Positions 37,413-46,826 of a stretch of DNA of 64,000 nt are shown piece after piece. The DNA comes from Trypanosoma brucei gambiense DAL972 (taxonomy: Eukaryota > Euglenozoa > Kinetoplastea > Trypanosomatida > Trypanosomatidae). The notes under the pieces are model-generated. The model worked only from the letters and a program-made list of their open reading frames with translations, was not told the origin of the DNA and did not search any database. Made by a program: the position numbers and the translations under genes. Within the stretch, counting starts at the first letter, position 1. Every line of letters begins with the position of its first letter. Location: contig NC_026738.1 of assembly GCF_000210295.1 (NCBI RefSeq), positions 1,116,001 through 1,180,000 of the forward strand. The letters run 5' to 3'.

Positions 37413-39635
37413 ATGGTCGGCAGCGCATCGCGGTCGTGCGGTACGGACATGGTGAACGATGCGGAAATGTATGGTGGTAGCGAGAACCAACCCCAAAACA
37501 GTTCTAATGCGGTAACTGATTCCACGCCTAAGTTGTCCCGGTGGCCTGATGGTACGACGTTTGAGGGGCCACTTGTTGATGGTGTGCCTGAGGGTCACGG
37601 GACTTGCGTGTATAAGTCCGGCTGCGTGTGTGTGGGAAGTTTTAGTCGCGGTTGCGTCGAGGGGCCGGCGGAGGCGCTACTGCCGTGTGGTGCGTTCTTC
37701 GTTGGTAACTTCTGCCGCTCTGCTGCGCACGGTCATGGTGTTTTGCTTCAAAATGGGAGATTGGTACGTGGGGAGTGGCGCGACGGGGTGTTGGTTCGCC
37801 GAACGTTGGAAAATGTTAATGACGCGCGGGATGTTCAGTTTTATACGCGTGTCATCGCAAAGCTGTGTCACCGTGTTGAGGAACTCAATGGTACGATCGA
37901 ACGAGACTCTTCTTCAGTATTTCAGCAAACAAGCAATAGCGGCCTGTGTATCAGAGAGCCAATTGTGCTTTTGAGGGATGAGCAGCAGCAGGAGAGGGAC
38001 GCAGTCCAAATAAGGCGATGGGCAAGGGTTGCCACTCAGAGCCCTCCCTACATGAGGAATGAGCCCCATGGTGCAGGGATGCCACCCCTCGCGCGGGAGC
38101 CGGACATCTCGCCTCGCTTCGATCGCGGTAGTTTTTCGTCTTTAAACACACATAGACGGCAACCGACAGCTTTAGACTTAAATCAACTGACGTCCTTCGC
38201 GAGATCTGTGCTCGCTTCTGGGGCTTCGCAACAGGCAATATTCGCATCGGCGGCGCCTGCAGCAAATGAGTTCTTTTCGCCAACTAGATACTTGCAGTGC
38301 TTCTTCATAATGCTTTTTCCATTTATATCACTGCCCCAGTTCTCCTTCTCGCCCATCCGCCGCGTCATGTTGAAGATGGAGAGGGAATTTGTTGTGAGTG
38401 GTGCGTTTCTCTTCCGGTCGTTTAACGTACCCATTTACACCCTTACCTTCAGCACAATAGCTACCTGCTGCCTCATCGCCACAGTTGTAATAGTTTCCCT
38501 AAAAGTGGAGCTTGGACCAGTGACTGAGGGGAAGGTTACTCTGGAGGAGTTGTTTATTCCGTGCATTCTTTGGGTAGCTCAGTCAGCTCTTTACGCCGCC
38601 TATAATAGTTACGTGCGTGTGGCTCATGCGTTAGAAAGGTTGGACCGCCGTTTGACCCCTCAGTTGTACGCGTGTGCCGCGGGGATTGTAAATACGAAAG
38701 CGAAGGTGTGCATTTTTACGTGGGATGATGAAGGACGTCGTGTAGTGACCAACGTACACTATCGGTACCGATGGTTAGGAGAATCTCTGTTCGTTGGTAT
38801 TCTGTTTAGCTTAGCTGGGCCCCTAACTCGGGTAAGTTACAAACAACCTATGTTTGGATATACAAAGTACGAAGTGTCTGCGCTAGTTCTTATTTCAGCA
38901 TCTGTCTTGGTGTTTGCAGCTATGGTAACGTTCAACGCCCTCAAGTTGACTGACATGCAACGTCAGATCAAGGAACAGATGCGTGCGTTAACACACTTAG
39001 CGTACGTTGAAGGGAAGAGTGTGATGCACCCCAGTGAGCATCTGCTGCAACGATTTAACCTTGATGAACCCTTCAATGTAAGCGATATTTTCAATGGGGT
39101 TTCCGGTTGGTATGTGATACGATCCGTTGTCGTGTACGCGGCATCGTGCTCAAACCATGCGGCACGTAGCCTTGCCATGAGCGTGTTCTTTATGCTTGTA
39201 AACTCATGCTTTCTAGTGACTGCGTTGGATATGATTTGCATGCTTTCCTTCCATTACAATGATCTGGGAAAGCGTTTTTCATGCATGCATGCGTATGGAG
39301 TGGTGACGTGCTCAGTATGGGGTATACTGCTCCTCCGCTACCTCTACAAGTGCGTCGAGACAGTTTGTGAGAGCGAGAGGCATCTTTACCTTCTTGATGT
39401 TGCCTCCCTATATCATCGTACGAGGTACAACAATGCCGAGGGATGTGCTGATATAATCACAACCTGCCGAAAAATGGTGAAGGCATATGAGCAACTGCCT
39501 TGCGTTTTCTTGTTCCCCATCACACCGTTTATCATCACGATTGTGGTCATTCTCTACATAGTAGCGTTGTTAATTGCTACGATACATGTGTACTTCGCGG
39601 CTGTAACGCGATTTGCGGATACGGGAGGGAGATGA
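37413..39635 (+). CDS. MORN-repeat multi-pass membrane protein
   Basis: This 740-residue protein has two parts. Residues 44-128 form about four MORN repeats (DGTTFEGPLVDGVPEGHG, YKSGCVCVGSF, CGAFFVGNF, NGRLVRGEWRDG). From about residue 285 onward there are roughly eight hydrophobic segments long enough to span a membrane, the clearest ending in TPFIITIVVILYIVALLIA near 715-735. Between the parts lies a polar linker. MORN repeats commonly bind phospholipids or act as membrane scaffolds. Their fusion to a multi-pass domain is unusual. I cannot assign the membrane part to a transporter or channel family. The location may be the flagellar pocket or another cortical membrane, but that is speculation. 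Confidence 0.75.
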   Translation: MVGSASRSCGTDMVNDAEMYGGSENQPQNSSNAVTDSTPKLSRWPDGTTFEGPLVDGVPEGHGTCVYKSGCVCVGSFSRGCVEGPAEALLPCGAFFVGNFCRSAAHGHGVLLQNGRLVRGEWRDGVLVRRTLENVNDARDVQFYTRVIAKLCHRVEELNGTIERDSSSVFQQTSNSGLCIREPIVLLRDEQQQERDAVQIRRWARVATQSPPYMRNEPHGAGMPPLAREPDISPRFDRGSFSSLNTHRRQPTALDLNQLTSFARSVLASGASQQAIFASAAPAANEFFSPTRYLQCFFIMLFPFISLPQFSFSPIRRVMLKMEREFVVSGAFLFRSFNVPIYTLTFSTIATCCLIATVVIVSLKVELGPVTEGKVTLEELFIPCILWVAQSALYAAYNSYVRVAHALERLDRRLTPQLYACAAGIVNTKAKVCIFTWDDEGRRVVTNVHYRYRWLGESLFVGILFSLAGPLTRVSYKQPMFGYTKYEVSALVLISASVLVFAAMVTFNALKLTDMQRQIKEQMRALTHLAYVEGKSVMHPSEHLLQRFNLDEPFNVSDIFNGVSGWYVIRSVVVYAASCSNHAARSLAMSVFFMLVNSCFLVTALDMICMLSFHYNDLGKRFSCMHAYGVVTCSVWGILLLRYLYKCVETVCESERHLYLLDVASLYHRTRYNNAEGCADIITTCRKMVKAYEQLPCVFLFPITPFIITIVVILYIVALLIATIHVYFAAVTRFADTGGR

Positions 39636-40210
39636 GAGTTCACTCCACCTGCATCTTCCGTCTCTTCTCACCGGGTGTTGGCGAAAAGAACTGGAGGTAG
39701 ATGGAGGGATACATGAGGATTTTTTCGAAATGTTTCAATTATCCTTACGGCACTGGGTTGCAATGTGTAGTGTACGTGTGATTATATGCGAACTCACGCA
39801 TTCGTGAGGAAAGTTTTAGATGACAAATCAGCACTTTGGCGAATGTACGCGTTAAACTACTTCGACTCGTGGCGTTCTTGTCTTTTCATCTCCCCCTGTT
39901 GCTCAAACGTGATTTGAAAACTATTAACTTTATATTACAGTGCCTCGCTACAAATCTTGTTCCCTTTGTCGCCGGTTCAACGCGGTGTGGCACACGGAGA
40001 AGAAATGACTTGTGTTTCGTTCACGGATGCGGCTGCAACATCTTTGCTACTGTGCGTGGCTGCTGCGATTGTAATTGTACGGTCTCGTTCCTCTTTGGTT
40101 TTCCCATTGTTTAAATTATGTGTCACGTATGTTAATAAGCCGGAAAGACACAAATACAAACGAGCAGAAACGCGCACTAGCTGTTCCTTCGATTTGCTGA
40201 GTCCCAAACG
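39636..40210. other. Intergenic spacer
   Basis: No gene is supported. Short frames near 39836-40214 lack recognisable features. T-rich runs near 40085-40110 precede AG at about 40138, a candidate acceptor for the next gene. Confidence 0.55.
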
Positions 40211-41125
40211 ATGATGACTGGGGGAGTCGTGGAAACTCTATGCGTAACGGGTCGTACCTTCTCACCTCAGGTGGCGGCGACTCTCTGGACGCACGGCATG
40301 GCACGGCGGCACTCGTCAAATGTGTGGGTGCCGGCGGAAATTATTGACCGACTTGGTTTGAAATTGTCAGGGACGAACCCTCCGGCTCCGGTCGGTGTCG
40401 ATGCCGCGAATGGCCGGCGATTTTTTTACAATGCATCACAGTTGGAGTGCTCACAGGAGGAGTTGGTAGCGATGACTAAAAGTTTGCTGGAGGCCCGGCG
40501 TGGCATTGCGGAGGCCATTAATGGAGATACGCATCCGCTTAACACAAATGGTGAACCCTTCCCACTGGAGTTCGCTCAGCAGGCACGACTGCGAACGAAA
40601 ACATATGAGGCAGCAGTGCAAAGCCGGTTTTGGGCGACAGAGTATGAGGCGGCTTACATCTTTCGTAGCCCGTTCAAACCATCGTTCTTAACGCCCGAGA
40701 ACGCAGTCACGGTTCGTGGTGGTGCGGTGTACCCCCGGCTTTGTTACTATAACGTTTGTGGCACACGTGATCCTAGCATCTTCAGTCATGAAACTTGTCG
40801 ACGCTACCGCCCAGTTAATTACTATGGTCAACCGTATCCTGCAGCAACTTCTGTACAGATGAAGGCACTCTCCATTCAATATGGTTGCATGAATGACACA
40901 CTGTGGGTATCGACCAGGCGTGCAGAGCGCGTAGGCGTTAAACTTCGCAGCGGTGTGAAACCATTGCTGTTTTGTGTAGAGGATATGACTTCCCTCGTAA
41001 ATGTTGCGATGACGGAGGATCCGGATCGTTTGAAGAGGGACATCCTTTCGTTCACACAGCACGGCGCAGTGAGTGGGGTTGCGCCGGCATTCACTCCAAA
41101 GAGTTTCTCACTACTCGTCTCGTAG
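40211..41125 (+). CDS. Second Tc-38 (p38)-family protein
   Basis: This 304-residue protein shows three tandem modules of 70-90 residues that share W(V/A)x-x-x-x-A/E-x-G-like elements (NVWVPAEIIDRLGLKL, RFWATEYEAAYIF, TLWVSTRRAERVGVKL), preceded by a G-x-x-(F/Y)-P/F turn (NGEPFPLEF, YYGQPYPAATS). The same pattern occurs in the protein at 3262-4407, so the two are likely paralogues of the kinetoplastid Tc-38/p38 family, which is mitochondrial and binds single-stranded nucleic acid. The basic N-terminal stretch HGMARRHSS may be a processing region. Two adjacent ATGs begin the frame. A role in kinetoplast DNA or RNA metabolism is inferred from the family. Confidence 0.62.
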   Translation: MMTGGVVETLCVTGRTFSPQVAATLWTHGMARRHSSNVWVPAEIIDRLGLKLSGTNPPAPVGVDAANGRRFFYNASQLECSQEELVAMTKSLLEARRGIAEAINGDTHPLNTNGEPFPLEFAQQARLRTKTYEAAVQSRFWATEYEAAYIFRSPFKPSFLTPENAVTVRGGAVYPRLCYYNVCGTRDPSIFSHETCRRYRPVNYYGQPYPAATSVQMKALSIQYGCMNDTLWVSTRRAERVGVKLRSGVKPLLFCVEDMTSLVNVAMTEDPDRLKRDILSFTQHGAVSGVAPAFTPKSFSLLVS

Positions 41126-41674
41126 GAGAAACCAAGTGCTTCAATCACCCCTTTAAGTATTGAAATTTATAACATATCGTCTTTTGTGCTTATTTTATCG
41201 ACTTTTTTTTGTTTTTTTTTGGGGGGGTGCAGAAATATTCAGTTGGTTACTTCGTTTTTTGTCATAACGTACCAGAGTGTCTGGGACTGCTTTTGTTCGT
41301 TTTGTTTTTTTGCTTCCTTACTCGTTCAGTGGCACATGGCTCTACTTCATAGTTGTTCAAGTACGTTCTCATGAGTTTCACATATAATAGCCCTTTCCCC
41401 ACCGTTGGTGGTGTTCTTTATAATGTGTGTATTCGTGTGTGTCACCATAAAATGTGCTCCATTGCCACCACTTTTTAAAAAAAAACAAAGAAATAATTAA
41501 TGTTTCCCCTCCTCTTCTTTGATTTAATTTTTTTTCTTTTTCTTTATTCGCTGCTCCACGCCATTTTCACTGCCACACCATTATTTTAGTGCCGGAGCGG
41601 AGGTACTGACACGTCCTGCAAGCAAAAGTGTTTTTTGAACACATTGCATTTACAGTAACGAAACCGGTACCAAA
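41126..41674. other. Intergenic spacer
   Basis: No gene is supported. It contains a T9-G7 junction at 41212-41227 followed by TGCAG (AG at 41231-41232), and a T-rich run near 41525-41547. Confidence 0.55.
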
Positions 41675-41965
41675 ATGCAAAGCAGTTGTATGCGCCGTTG
41701 CTTGAGTGCGCTGCAGCTTTACGTACTGGAGCAGAGAAAGACGGTCATGTCATATAAATATGTTGAAGACGCTGTAGGTGTTAAGGCTGCATTTAACCGT
41801 CTGAGCGCTGAGGATGTTGCGTTACTGGAGAATAAAGCGGAGGCTCTCCGCCATGACATTGCACTTCAATCTATTCTGTACAGCAATACACCACCCACAG
41901 AGGACGAGATGAATTATATCGAGAATGAAAACGATGAAGATTCTGATGAAGTTGTGACATTTTGA
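41675..41965 (+). CDS. Small hypothetical protein, weakly HMG-box-like
   Basis: The 96-residue ORF starts at an ATG in a normal context. The central part, from SALQLYVLEQRK through AFNRLSAEDVALLENKAEALR, has the spacing of an HMG box (basic-aromatic first helix, then a LSxED-x-x-LExKA-like third helix), as in small kinetoplast-associated proteins. The Arg/Cys start could be a mitochondrial presequence. The C-terminus is acidic (ENENDEDSDE). The resemblance is weak and may be coincidental. It fills one slot between the Tc-38 paralogue and the kelch gene. Confidence 0.6.
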   Translation: MQSSCMRRCLSALQLYVLEQRKTVMSYKYVEDAVGVKAAFNRLSAEDVALLENKAEALRHDIALQSILYSNTPPTEDEMNYIENENDEDSDEVVTF

Positions 41966-42499
41966 TACCCCACGGAAATCGAGATTATGGCAACAATGGT
42001 GCAGGAAGAACACCGATGCGTATTGGCTTCAGCGCAACAGAATATGTTGTGTGGGTGGGGAAGGAGGGAAGGGGGGGGGGTCAACCCATTTTAAAAAATA
42101 TATATGCGGTTTGGTGGTGAAGGTTCGTTGATAGCACGGTGAGTATTTATACTTCGCTAGTAATTTCTTACCGTGTGTTGCCGGTGGTGCCACTGCCATC
42201 AGTTTGTACAATTAAATGTTCTTTACCAGGGACCCCGCCAATCTGTCGAGCGCCCCATTGCCCTCGTATTTTTTTTTTTGTAAGCTTTAGATTCATTATT
42301 CTCCCCTCGCATACTCCGCTACTCATTTTTTATTGACTTTGTTTCTTACGGTAAGGAAAAGTCGGTTTTCATCGAAGGCGTCTCCGCACATCTCAGGGTA
42401 AAGAGACGCACTACAGAAGGGGGAAAATAATAATAATAAAGGAAAGCGGAGCAATTTTTTTTTTTTGGGGGGGGGCTGTAGTTTCAAATATTTTTTTCC
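41966..42499. other. Intergenic spacer
   Basis: No gene is supported. It has a G10 run near 42071-42080, T10 near 42270 and a T12-G9 junction at 42455-42475. Confidence 0.55.
42455..42481 (+). promoter_or_regulatory. Predicted trans-splice acceptor with a T12-G9 block
   Basis: A T12 run followed directly by nine G leads to the first AG at 42480-42481. The ATG of the kelch gene is 18 nt downstream, giving a very short predicted 5' UTR. Confidence 0.5.
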
Positions 42500-44734
42500 A
42501 TGGGCAAGGGTCGCGACAAGCGAAAGAAGCACGAGGATCCCTCAAAGGCTGCACGACGAGCATGCAAACAAGCACTTAAGTTGGCAAAAGGACGAGGGGT
42601 CCGTACCAATGATGCGGGTGGCGATGGTGAAGGAGGCTTCAACAATGAGGAAGCCCCAGAGGTGACGCTGAACCGCATCCGAAAAGTTGAGAGTAAAACC
42701 CGCACAACACTTGAGCAAGAAAATGTGACACCACCAACACCACGCGCTAACGTTGTTTTTGCGCCGCATCCAGCTCGAGATCAGGAGCTACTTATATTTG
42801 GAGGGGAGTATTGGGACGGCGTGAGCACGGTGGTGTATAATGACTTGTATTTTTATCATACGAAGCGGAATACGTGGGCCAAGTTAGTAACGGCCGTGAA
42901 TCCACCACCGCGTAGCAGCAGCCAAGGATTAGTGTACAAACACTACTTTCTTATTTGTGGTGGTGAGTTTGTGTCGCAGTCGCAGTCACAGTTCCTTCAC
43001 TTCAAGGATGTGTGGCGCTTCGATGCCCGGAAGTACGAGTGGGAGGAACTAAAAACTTTGAGGGGTGGCCCATCATCTCGAAGTGGCCATCGGATGTGCA
43101 TGTGGCGCCGTAACGCCGTACTCTTTGGGGGGTTCTACGATAACGCACAGGAGTGTCACTATTATAATGATTTGTGGGTGCTTTCACATCTTGACGGCGC
43201 AGGGAAATGGACAGCAGTCAAGACGGCTCCACATGGCGAATCCCCTCACGCACGCAGTGGTCACTGCATGGCTGTGCATGACGACACTTTATTTGTGTAT
43301 GGTGGATATTCCACAGAAAAGTTTAACCGCTTCAAGAAGTCGGAGGCAACGGTACACCACGACCTTTGGACGATTAAGCTGCCGAAAGATATGTTTGACG
43401 GTGGTAACAGCAAACCAGCTGACCAGGACGGTGAGAATTTTGTTTTTTGGACAAAAGTGAGGCTTGGAGGCATTCCACCACCAATCTGCTGCGGTGTTAG
43501 TTGTGCTTTCAAGGACAAAAAGATGTATCTTTTTGGAGGCGTGGTGGATGTGGAGTCGCCTGGAGGGAAGATGATTTCGAGTTTCAACAACGATTTATTC
43601 ATCTTTCATATGGATACTAATCGGTTCTATCCTGTTGTGTTGCGTACAAAGCAAGGAGGGTTGGTAGGAGGCACCGGAAAAGTATCCGGCGGACAGGGCA
43701 TGAGTCTTGAAGAGGAACTAAAGGCCTTGCAGCTGCAGCATCTTGCGAGTGAGGGCTCTACCGCTGGGGCTGGTGGTGACGGCGACGGCGAATCTAGTAG
43801 CGAAGATGACAACGATGATGATGATGATGATGCAGAAAATGGAACCGGACACGACACAGTTGATGCCCGCAAACTTAAGGAGAGTTTTGAAGTGAACAAA
43901 CGAGGCCAAGTTTATCCCCATCGACGCATGGATGCCGCCATGCTCGTTGTGGGCAATACATTGTACATCTTCGGTGGTCAGTTTGAATGTGGTGCACGTG
44001 AAGTTACCATGTGTGATTTGTTCTCCCTCAACCTCAATACATGTGACACGTTCCGTGTGTTGCTTTCACAGGACCTTTCGAGCGCTGTTTGGCTTGGGAA
44101 GGATGATGAGGCAAGTGACGCCGGCTCCTGGGAGAGTGGTAGTACTGCCGTTACCGCGGTTTTTGACCTTGACTACGGTTACGAAGAGGATGAAGACGAA
44201 GGCGAAGGCGAAAGCGGTACGTTGGACGACCGTCAAGTGGTGAATCAGATTGATGATGGTGATGAGGCACCTGAAGCTATCCCTGCTGAGCTTGACACTA
44301 ATGCGACACCAGCACTTGATGAAGTAGATGGTATCACGATAGTGAAGGGGAAGAAGGGACTTAAAGTTCACAAAGAACAACTCGTGGCTCAGCTGAGTGC
44401 GAGCTGTGGCGTGCCCACACCGCTGATGAATGAAAGTGCGGCTGAGTTCCTCACACGTACATCCGCATTTTGGACGACAATGGCGGAGGAGTCGTTTAAG
44501 GACGCGGGGAACACGAAGCCTCAGTCCGAGCGGAGAATCCAAAAGGAAGCCGGGAGGTTCGCCAATCGACGTTACCGTGAGGCGAAGAAACTTCTTGAGC
44601 AACTTCGTCTCGTCGAAGAGCGTGAGGAGGAGGAAGCACGCTTCTTTCGAGAATTGCGCCGACAGAAAGAAAAGGAATGGGAGGAATACGAACAGCAGTT
44701 GGCTGAAAAAGGTGAAGGAGATGAAAATAGTTGA
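42500..44734 (+). CDS. KLHDC4/Kel3-type kelch-repeat protein
   Basis: This 744-residue protein follows the KLHDC4 plan. It has a lysine-rich start (MGKGRDKRKKHEDPSKAARR), then five or six kelch blades from about residue 85 to 400 with the family's LLIFGGEYWDG, FLICGGEF, RSGHRMCMWRRNAVLFGGFYD, ARSGHCMAVHDDTLFVYGGY and MYLFGGVVD elements. A long insert (about 400-470) carries an acidic run (EDDNDDDDDDAE). A further blade follows (LYIFGGQFE). The C-terminus is charged and probably coiled coil. The kelch part would form a protein-binding propeller. The precise role is unknown, although KLHDC4/Kel3 proteins are widely conserved. The start is the first ATG after the predicted acceptor. Confidence 0.85.
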   Translation: MGKGRDKRKKHEDPSKAARRACKQALKLAKGRGVRTNDAGGDGEGGFNNEEAPEVTLNRIRKVESKTRTTLEQENVTPPTPRANVVFAPHPARDQELLIFGGEYWDGVSTVVYNDLYFYHTKRNTWAKLVTAVNPPPRSSSQGLVYKHYFLICGGEFVSQSQSQFLHFKDVWRFDARKYEWEELKTLRGGPSSRSGHRMCMWRRNAVLFGGFYDNAQECHYYNDLWVLSHLDGAGKWTAVKTAPHGESPHARSGHCMAVHDDTLFVYGGYSTEKFNRFKKSEATVHHDLWTIKLPKDMFDGGNSKPADQDGENFVFWTKVRLGGIPPPICCGVSCAFKDKKMYLFGGVVDVESPGGKMISSFNNDLFIFHMDTNRFYPVVLRTKQGGLVGGTGKVSGGQGMSLEEELKALQLQHLASEGSTAGAGGDGDGESSSEDDNDDDDDDAENGTGHDTVDARKLKESFEVNKRGQVYPHRRMDAAMLVVGNTLYIFGGQFECGAREVTMCDLFSLNLNTCDTFRVLLSQDLSSAVWLGKDDEASDAGSWESGSTAVTAVFDLDYGYEEDEDEGEGESGTLDDRQVVNQIDDGDEAPEAIPAELDTNATPALDEVDGITIVKGKKGLKVHKEQLVAQLSASCGVPTPLMNESAAEFLTRTSAFWTTMAEESFKDAGNTKPQSERRIQKEAGRFANRRYREAKKLLEQLRLVEEREEEEARFFRELRRQKEKEWEEYEQQLAEKGEGDENS

Positions 44735-45137
44735 CGTTGCAACCACGATTGAGGAGAATAACGTTCTGTATGTGGGGTTGGGGTTGTGTTACCATGCAAC
44801 GGAGCTGTCTGGGGTCTCGGACATCAACTTAACGAGTGCTGCGTGACCTTTGCTCACGCATGAATAGGGAGTGTAGGGACCCGTTCTTTCTTCTAAGGGA
44901 GTTGAAGAGAACAAAATTTAGCGGTGGAAAGGGGCAATTTTCCTGGTTGCATTGTAATATTGGCATGCGCGTTTTGTGCCTTCACCATTTTGGAGAAGAG
45001 TGCTCTAACAATTGCTTTCCTGTGAAGTCGTATACATTTGGTGGATGATGCGATGAAGTCCACGTGATTACTCCCTTGTTTTCATTTTTATATCCCCGTT
45101 TGAAGTTATGAAATAAGTCTGGCGTGTTGGTACAACA
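44735..45137. other. Intergenic spacer
   Basis: No gene is supported in 0.4 kb. A pyrimidine run near 45074-45093 may be the splice signal of the next gene. Confidence 0.5.
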
Positions 45138-46256
45138 ATGCGTAGGAACAATCGCACACGTTGCACTATTGATGATGTGAATGGAATGCTTGCCAGAAAC
45201 GCGCAGCTACGCAACGCGTTACAGGAAAGGTACAAGCAGTTGAAAATGCGATATGAACAGCTGGCAGCTCTGAGAGCGGCCCTCTATCCTTCGCGGGGGG
45301 TGACTCTGAGGAAACTAGGTGTAAGACAGGAAACTGCTGACGGTGCTGGGGAGGTACGTTTCCTTGACGATTATACAACGGGAGGTGTGGGTAATCCCCC
45401 CTTTCGTGACGCTGGTATTTATTCAGCCAAGAATATTGTATGTTACGCACCGGTTCCACCTACACGAGACGAGTTGCGATGGAAAGGAGTGACGTTGGCA
45501 TTTCCACAGTTGGCATACGTACATTCTTTGGCAATGCTGCCGGAAACGGCGAACAGTTTTTCTAAAGCTCTCCAGTGGAGTCGAGAAGAAGATAGTGCAC
45601 TCAGAGAGCAGGTTCACGCCTACAAGGGCGCAAGGTGTGGACCTTCTTTTTGGAAAGCACTTGGTGCACCCGGTCAATCACGATTCGAAGTGGCGAGTCA
45701 TTATATTAGGTTGCAGCAGCTTGGACTCATCGAACCGGGGGCAAACGACAAAACGATGATGTGGATCCCAGAGGAACAACGCGATATTGCTTTGCGGGAG
45801 GCAGTGTGGCGTCATTTAGGTGATGAGGGTGGCATTATGGCGGCTTACGTGGAAATTATTAGCGTTGCAGCACGGAAATGTGTGTACCTTTCGGAGGTAA
45901 CATGTAATGAATCACTTGTGTTCCCTCCGTATGTGTGGGTGAAGCGTACCACCTTCAATTGGCTAACTTCACTTCTCATACAGAGAGCGAAAGCTCCTCT
46001 CGTGCGATGTGAAGGAGAATTTTCAGATGATACACCTTTGTGCATGCACTTTAAGAGTGACATTTCCCTAAAACTTTCTGCAGAAGATATGATGGCGTGT
46101 TTGTTGGCTTTCAAGGGTGAGGTGTTCGGAGAGGTGGGTGGACTGCGGTTTATTGAGCGCGCGTTTTTGCCGAAGAATAGGACCTATGCACTGAAGGCCA
46201 CAGACTTCATGGCTAAAAGAGAGGGCAAGAAACATAAACTGGATGAAGAAGTTTGA
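45138..46256 (+). CDS. Myb/SANT-domain protein, candidate SNAPc subunit
   Basis: This 372-residue protein (about 42 kDa) has a coiled-coil-like N-terminus (about 20-48) and a Myb/SANT-like domain at about 145-195: WSREEDSALREQV, then WKALG and a third helix VASHYIRLQQLG. The C-terminal half is globular and ends in a basic tail (KREGKKHKL). T. brucei has a SNAPc-like complex that drives the spliced-leader RNA gene, and one subunit of similar size (tSNAP42) has been described as Myb-like. I recall it mapping to chromosome 5. The size, domain and location agree, but the identification is tentative. Another Myb-type DNA-binding protein is the alternative. Confidence 0.6.
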   Translation: MRRNNRTRCTIDDVNGMLARNAQLRNALQERYKQLKMRYEQLAALRAALYPSRGVTLRKLGVRQETADGAGEVRFLDDYTTGGVGNPPFRDAGIYSAKNIVCYAPVPPTRDELRWKGVTLAFPQLAYVHSLAMLPETANSFSKALQWSREEDSALREQVHAYKGARCGPSFWKALGAPGQSRFEVASHYIRLQQLGLIEPGANDKTMMWIPEEQRDIALREAVWRHLGDEGGIMAAYVEIISVAARKCVYLSEVTCNESLVFPPYVWVKRTTFNWLTSLLIQRAKAPLVRCEGEFSDDTPLCMHFKSDISLKLSAEDMMACLLAFKGEVFGEVGGLRFIERAFLPKNRTYALKATDFMAKREGKKHKLDEEV

Positions 46257-46826
46257 GGTGCCTGGGGGCGATCAAAAATAAAGGAGCATAGTGCCAAGTA
46301 ATGTGATTATCACGCACAATATATCACTGTTTCTCACCTTGCGCGCACTCGCATATGAACTTGCTGTTGCGCCATATCTATGTGTGCGTGGGTGTTACTG
46401 AGAACCCTCGCTTTCCTTTGCATACCCTTCGTATGACCGCCTCTTTTCCTTTGCTTGTTTGCCGATGCTGTTGCTGCTGCGGTTCCTCCTGCCCATTTGT
46501 GTGAGTACTGCGTATAAATTAATGCGAAAATATATACGGCACTGAGGAGTTTGTATGTTTGTTTCTGTAGTTTATCTCACTGAGACTGAGTGTTTGATAT
46601 TGTATGTTTTGTGTATTAGCGTGACAGACTTCCAACTGGGGCACATTGCTCGGTACTTCGCTAGGATCTATTTTTCTTCTTTACCTATCCTATTACCACA
46701 TTCCGTTCGTAGGGAATCAGTGAGGTAAATTAATTTGTTCATTATTATTTTTTTAATAGCGAGAAGGGAATCGAACGAAGGCCTTTTAAGGAAAAGGAAG
46801 GGATTTTTTTTTCTGTTTGTGGAATA
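46257..46826. other. Intergenic spacer
   Basis: No gene is supported. Two T runs (about 46748-46754 and 46805-46812) precede the PEX6 ATG. Either could define the splice acceptor. Confidence 0.55.
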
